Shown here in pieces: positions 25,200-28,367 of a stretch of DNA of 28,367 bases. The position numbers and the translations under genes were made by a program. Source of the stretch: Sphaeroforma sirkka (lineage: Eukaryota; Opisthokonta; Ichthyosporea; Ichthyophonida). The stretch spans positions 1-28,367 of the forward strand of contig LUCW03000209.1 in NCBI GenBank assembly GCA_001586965.3. The letters run 5' to 3'. The notes under the pieces were generated by a model. It made no database searches, had not been told where the DNA came from, and saw only the letters and a program-made list of their open reading frames with translations. Positions within the stretch are counted from its first letter, which is position 1; every line of letters begins with the position of its first letter.

Positions 25200-26349
25200 A
25201 AGGGAACTGCCTCACAGCATTGTCGAATAGAACGTGTAATCTCCTTGTGACGTCGTTCTGCCGCGCCCAGCACTTGGGGTCGATATGGTGGAGACACCTT
25301 ATGTAGCATCCCCACTTCCTGGACCAGAAGCTCCACTAACTTGTTGGTGAACTCCTTCCCCATGTCTGTTTGGATTTTACGGGGAAACCATGTTCGCCAA
25401 AAATCTCTATGAGTGTCTGTGTCGTGGTTTCCTTTGTCTTGTCCGGTGTGGCTCGAAGGATAGAATAGCCTGTGGCGATGTCTAAGACGTGAAGAATATA
25501 ATTGTTCTTGCGTCTGGACTCCAGTGGCATCGGGATGTAGTCCACTTGAATATGGTCCCACGGGTAGCGTGCATCGATGCTAATCATCGGGTGGAAACCT
25601 TTACGAAGTGTGTCCTGTCCCAAACATGTGCCACATTGCCGCTTAACTTCTGTGGCTAACTCAAGTGCCCCTGGCCAAATGTGACCGTTCTGACGAAGTT
25701 GTTGGACTGTGTCCGCCGCCCCATGATGTCCTTGTTCGTGTTGCGCTTGCGTGAGTTGCGTACGACGCTGTTTCTCCGCCGGACTCGCTTGTGCAAACGC
25801 CGGTTGACCCTCTGCATCTGCCAGTGCCACTGAGATTTCTCGCGCTGTGTCTAAGCACATGACATATTTTGTATGCTTTGGTTCTGCAAAACCAAGTCGC
25901 TGTGAAAACAGCGGGTCCAGTTTGAATCCATTGGGAGGACCCACCCGTGCTACTACGGTATGACCCCATGGTGTCTTCCCACATGCGTACTTAGCGTACT
26001 TGAGGAACGTGTGTGGTGTCCGTGGTACCAGCACCGGTTCTGTCTGCAATAACTGCTTGAACAGGTCGAACCATGGTGCTCTTGGTACCCATGGTAGACA
26101 TACTGTGGCCCGTGCGCCGTCGGCTCGTATCTTGCGTAACATCCTGTGTATCTGTTCCCAAGGCGGGTTCATCCATCCATCGACTATCGACCAGTCGTGG
26201 GCAAACGCTCCTTCCCCATCATCCTTCGTCCAGAACCGAGGAAGCTGAGCGTTGGTTGGGTCCGCAAATACATCTATGTCATTCGGTCCAAAGTGTTGTT
26301 GCGCTTGTTCAAAGTAACTAGGGAATAACTGCCAGCAATCTGTATACAT
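25200..26349 (-). CDS. pol: A2 Dam-like domain, zinc finger and integrase core
   Basis: The long frame 26349-25336 (337 residues) begins with WQLFPSYF and contains the whole Dam-like module (DIDVFADPTN, WMNPPW, PWVPRAPWF, TPWGHTVV), the zinc-binding region (QHEQGHHGAADT, CGTCLGQ) and the first integrase aspartate (QVDYIP). Near 25390 it shifts, and the second aspartate and glutamate are in the frame 25561-25049 (KIQTDMGKEF, LGAAERRHKE). At 26349-26385 one C is missing compared with A1, separating RNase H. Confidence 0.9.
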
Positions 26350-26663
26350 TATTTCGAGTTCGTCCTGCTCCGCTGTCCCTCGTGTACTCTACTTAACATG
26401 TCCGGGAGCACATTTGTCTCTCCTGGTATATGCGATATGGTAAAGTTGAATGGCGCGATGATATGATGCCATCTCTGAAGCATCGGATTAAGCTTGAGCT
26501 GTGTGTTCATATACACAAGGGCCTTGTGGTCCGTGAAGACCGCAAACCGTTGCCCATCCAAGTATTCCCTGAAATGTGTCAGTCCATATACCAATGCCAG
26601 TAACTCCTTCATAGGTGTGGCGTAGTTCTGTTGCGCATGGTTCAGAGTCTTACTAAAGAACAT
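26349..26663 (-). CDS. pol: A2 RNase H C-terminal half
   Basis: A 104-residue frame with TDHKALVYMNTQ and RWHHIIAPFNF. The upstream half is in another frame because of the same GGGG deficit as A1. The end (GQRSRTNSK) is out of frame from the single-C loss at about 26378. Confidence 0.88.
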   Translation of the reverse strand: MFFSKTLNHAQQNYATPMKELLALVYGLTHFREYLDGQRFAVFTDHKALVYMNTQLKLNPMLQRWHHIIAPFNFTISHIPGETNVLPDMLSRVHEGQRSRTNSK

Positions 26664-27650
26664 TAAGTAATGTTTCTTACCGTTGACCCATTGGAATAGC
26701 GCTCCCCTAAACCGTAATCGCTAGCGTCGGTTTCCAAGTTCAGAGGAATGCCGTCGACCGGAAAGTGTAACGCCACAGCATTCACCACTGCGTCCTTCAT
26801 TGCCTGCCACGCCTGTGCATGTCTCTCCTCCCAACGATCACCTATCAACTCCTTTGGTTTGAGTTTGCAAAATTCGCGCAAGGGTGCAACCGTGTTCGCG
26901 AAATTAGGCAGATGTTCGTGGAGGTAATTTGCTAAACCCAACGCCGAGGTTATATCTTTGTACCGTAGTGGTGTGGGCCAGTCGATCAGCTTGGCCTGCT
27001 TTTTTCATGGTCAATGTCAATGCCTTGTGCCGATACTTTCTTCCCTAGGATCATGACTTCGGAGATAGCGAAGTGGCACTTGGCAGGGTTAAGCTTAAAA
27101 CTGTGGTATGTTAAGCGTTGTATCACCTTCTGCACCGTCCTAACGTGTTCGTCATAACCGTCACTGGCGATAACTATGTCATCGATATAGTGGTGAACCG
27201 GTAAGCCATCAAGTATTGTACTCAAGGTACGTTGAAACTGCTGCGTGAGTACATGAAGACCGAACGGTGCTGATGTGAACGAGTACTGATACCGTTCGTG
27301 TGTAAAACTAAATAAGTATTGTGAGTCTGGATGGATGGGCAGCCTGTGGTATGCAGCCGATATGTCCAGCGTCGTGTAGTACTTCTTACTCTTGAGGCGA
27401 GATATGAGTTCGTTGACCTTGGGGATCAGGAACTGGTCACCAGGAATAGCGCGTTAACGGCACGCATGTCTAAACACACGCGTACCTTCTTGACGTTGCC
27501 TTCCGCATCGAATGTCGGTACTGCAAGGAGAGGAAGATTAACAGTCGTTGGTGTCGTTCGTTTCGTGATCACCAAATCCGTCAACCACTTCTTCACTTGT
27601 TCATCCACATAGGGAGCCATCGATCGGATACGAAGTTACGCGCCGATCGC
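26663..27650 (-). pseudogene. pol: A2 reverse transcriptase and RNase H start, frameshifted
   Basis: RT is spread over frames 27620-27426, 27225-26986 and 26941-26663. Motifs present: VRVCLDMRAVN, TLDISAAYH (minus strand near 27380-27350), HHYIDDIVIA, LGKKVSAQGID, GLANYLHEHLPNF and ETDASDYGLG. Breaks not seen in A1 are a missing A at about 27447 and extra Ts at about 27000-27005 (six Ts versus four). Both are homopolymer or near-homopolymer sites. Confidence 0.88.
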
Positions 27651-27693
27651 CGCATCTGCAAACGCTTGTTCATGGGTTACTGGGATGGTTACC

Positions 27694-28278
27694 TCACTCC
27701 CTTCCAGACGACAGCGCGCGTTGTCGGCAATTTTTCGCATTGGCTTCCAAATCCTGTGCCAACCGTTCGCGTACATCGACGGGTTCCGTCGTGTTAGGTG
27801 CCTGTCGGCGTGGTATGGGTTCGAGGAGCTCTTCTAGTTCTGTGGGGTCTATTGGTGCAAGTGGCGATTGGATACCGCCTATGTATAGGCCCAAGCCTTT
27901 CAACATATCTTGCCCCACTATAACATCTATACCCGTCGGCAAGTTCATCAATTCTAATGAACCGTCGATAATTCTGGTACCGTACCTTATAGGTACCACT
28001 TCCGTCGTCCCCAGTCGAGGAGTTCGCACCGCCTTGTCAGCTAAATATATAAATGACCCCAGGTGGTGCCGGAGTTATTGGTCGGCCAAGGAGGTCTGCG
28101 GATGTCTGTGAGATACAACTTCTATTTGCTCCCGTGTGTCTATCAAGGCTTTGAACGTACGTCCGTTGATTTGTACTTGAATATAGACTCGGTTGTCTGA
28201 CGTCAGCAATGGGTCTTGTATTGCCATCACTGCTCCAATCGTGGTAACAAATATGAAGCCCCTATCCGACTCAGACAC
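27694..28278 (-). pseudogene. pro: A2 protease, frameshifted
   Basis: Protease motifs LIDT (28140) and LRTPRLG..., VIVGQDMLKGLGL are present. The frame breaks next to the active site (extra GT at about 28137) and again at 28060 (extra C), giving frames 28278-28075 and 28029-27694. Otherwise identical to A1's protease. Confidence 0.88.
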
Positions 28279-28367
28279 CCCTCACCTCTCATGCATGATC
28301 GGCTACCGACTCCCACGTGTCATAGGTGTGGTTTGGTGTTGACGTCATGTGCTCGAAGTCTTCGTAA
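28279..28367 (-). pseudogene. gag: A2 gag C-terminal end, cut by window end
   Basis: The last bases match A1's gag tail (minus strand reading YEDFEHMTSTPNHTYDTWESVADHA). The rest of gag, leader and 5' LTR lie beyond the window. Confidence 0.85.

Larger units (their letters stand above)
23428..28367 (-). mobile_element. Element A2: second copy of element A, 5' end outside the window
   Basis: Starts at TG (23428) right after D2's gag. It is colinear and nearly identical with A1: 3' LTR, poly-G tract, both tandem arrays, chromodomain, integrase, Dam-like domain, RNase H, RT, protease and the last 89 bases of gag. Bases CCGA lie just left of the LTR as the likely target duplication, but the partner end is outside the window. 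Compared with A1, differences are mainly one-base indels in homopolymers. Confidence 0.95.

Overview
The window is a piece of a eukaryotic nuclear genome made almost entirely of LTR retrotransposons inserted into one another. I see no host gene, rRNA, CRISPR array or bacterial-type operon. The host lineage cannot be fixed from these bases. The pol proteins are typical of algal, protist, fungal or lower-metazoan Ty3/gypsy and Ty1/copia elements, and an alga or protist is my guess only.

Layout by nesting. Element B (1-14000, plus strand, 5' end outside the window) is a Ty3/gypsy chromovirus. Its gag lies at 1-1140 and its pol resumes at 9732. It is split by element A1 (1262-9731, minus strand), a second chromovirus family with 249/248 bp LTRs and the 4-bp target duplication CTGA. 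To the right, an old Ty1/copia element D1 (plus strand; 14001-14268 and 20306-about 21540) is split by element C (14269-20305, minus strand), a more distant Ty3/gypsy with target duplication GCGA. C in turn has a solo LTR of its own family (14847-15441, opposite orientation, duplication CGTA/TACG) inside its integrase. A second copia copy D2 (about 21770-23427, minus strand) converges on D1. It is cut by A2 (23428-end, minus strand), a near-identical second copy of A. In all three bounded insertions the host element's reading resumes across the duplication, so the boundaries are well supported.

Common biology. A and B have the order gag, protease, reverse transcriptase, RNase H, a Dam-like (N6-adenine methyltransferase family) domain with an NPPW motif, zinc-binding integrase (H-H-C-C, D,D35E), and C-terminal chromodomain. 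C carries the same Dam-like module between RNase H and integrase, though partly deleted. An isolated Dam-like fragment lies between D1 and D2. The repeated presence of this module in divergent families is the most interesting biological signal here.

State of the copies. D is the most decayed (stops, frameshifts, lost cysteines). C has several stops, a deleted 3' end and an internal pol deletion. B and A are younger but still frameshifted. A1 and A2 differ mostly by 1-2 base indels in homopolymers, so some frameshifts may be sequencing or assembly error rather than decay. Insertion order from nesting: D before C before the solo LTR; B before A1; D2 before A2.
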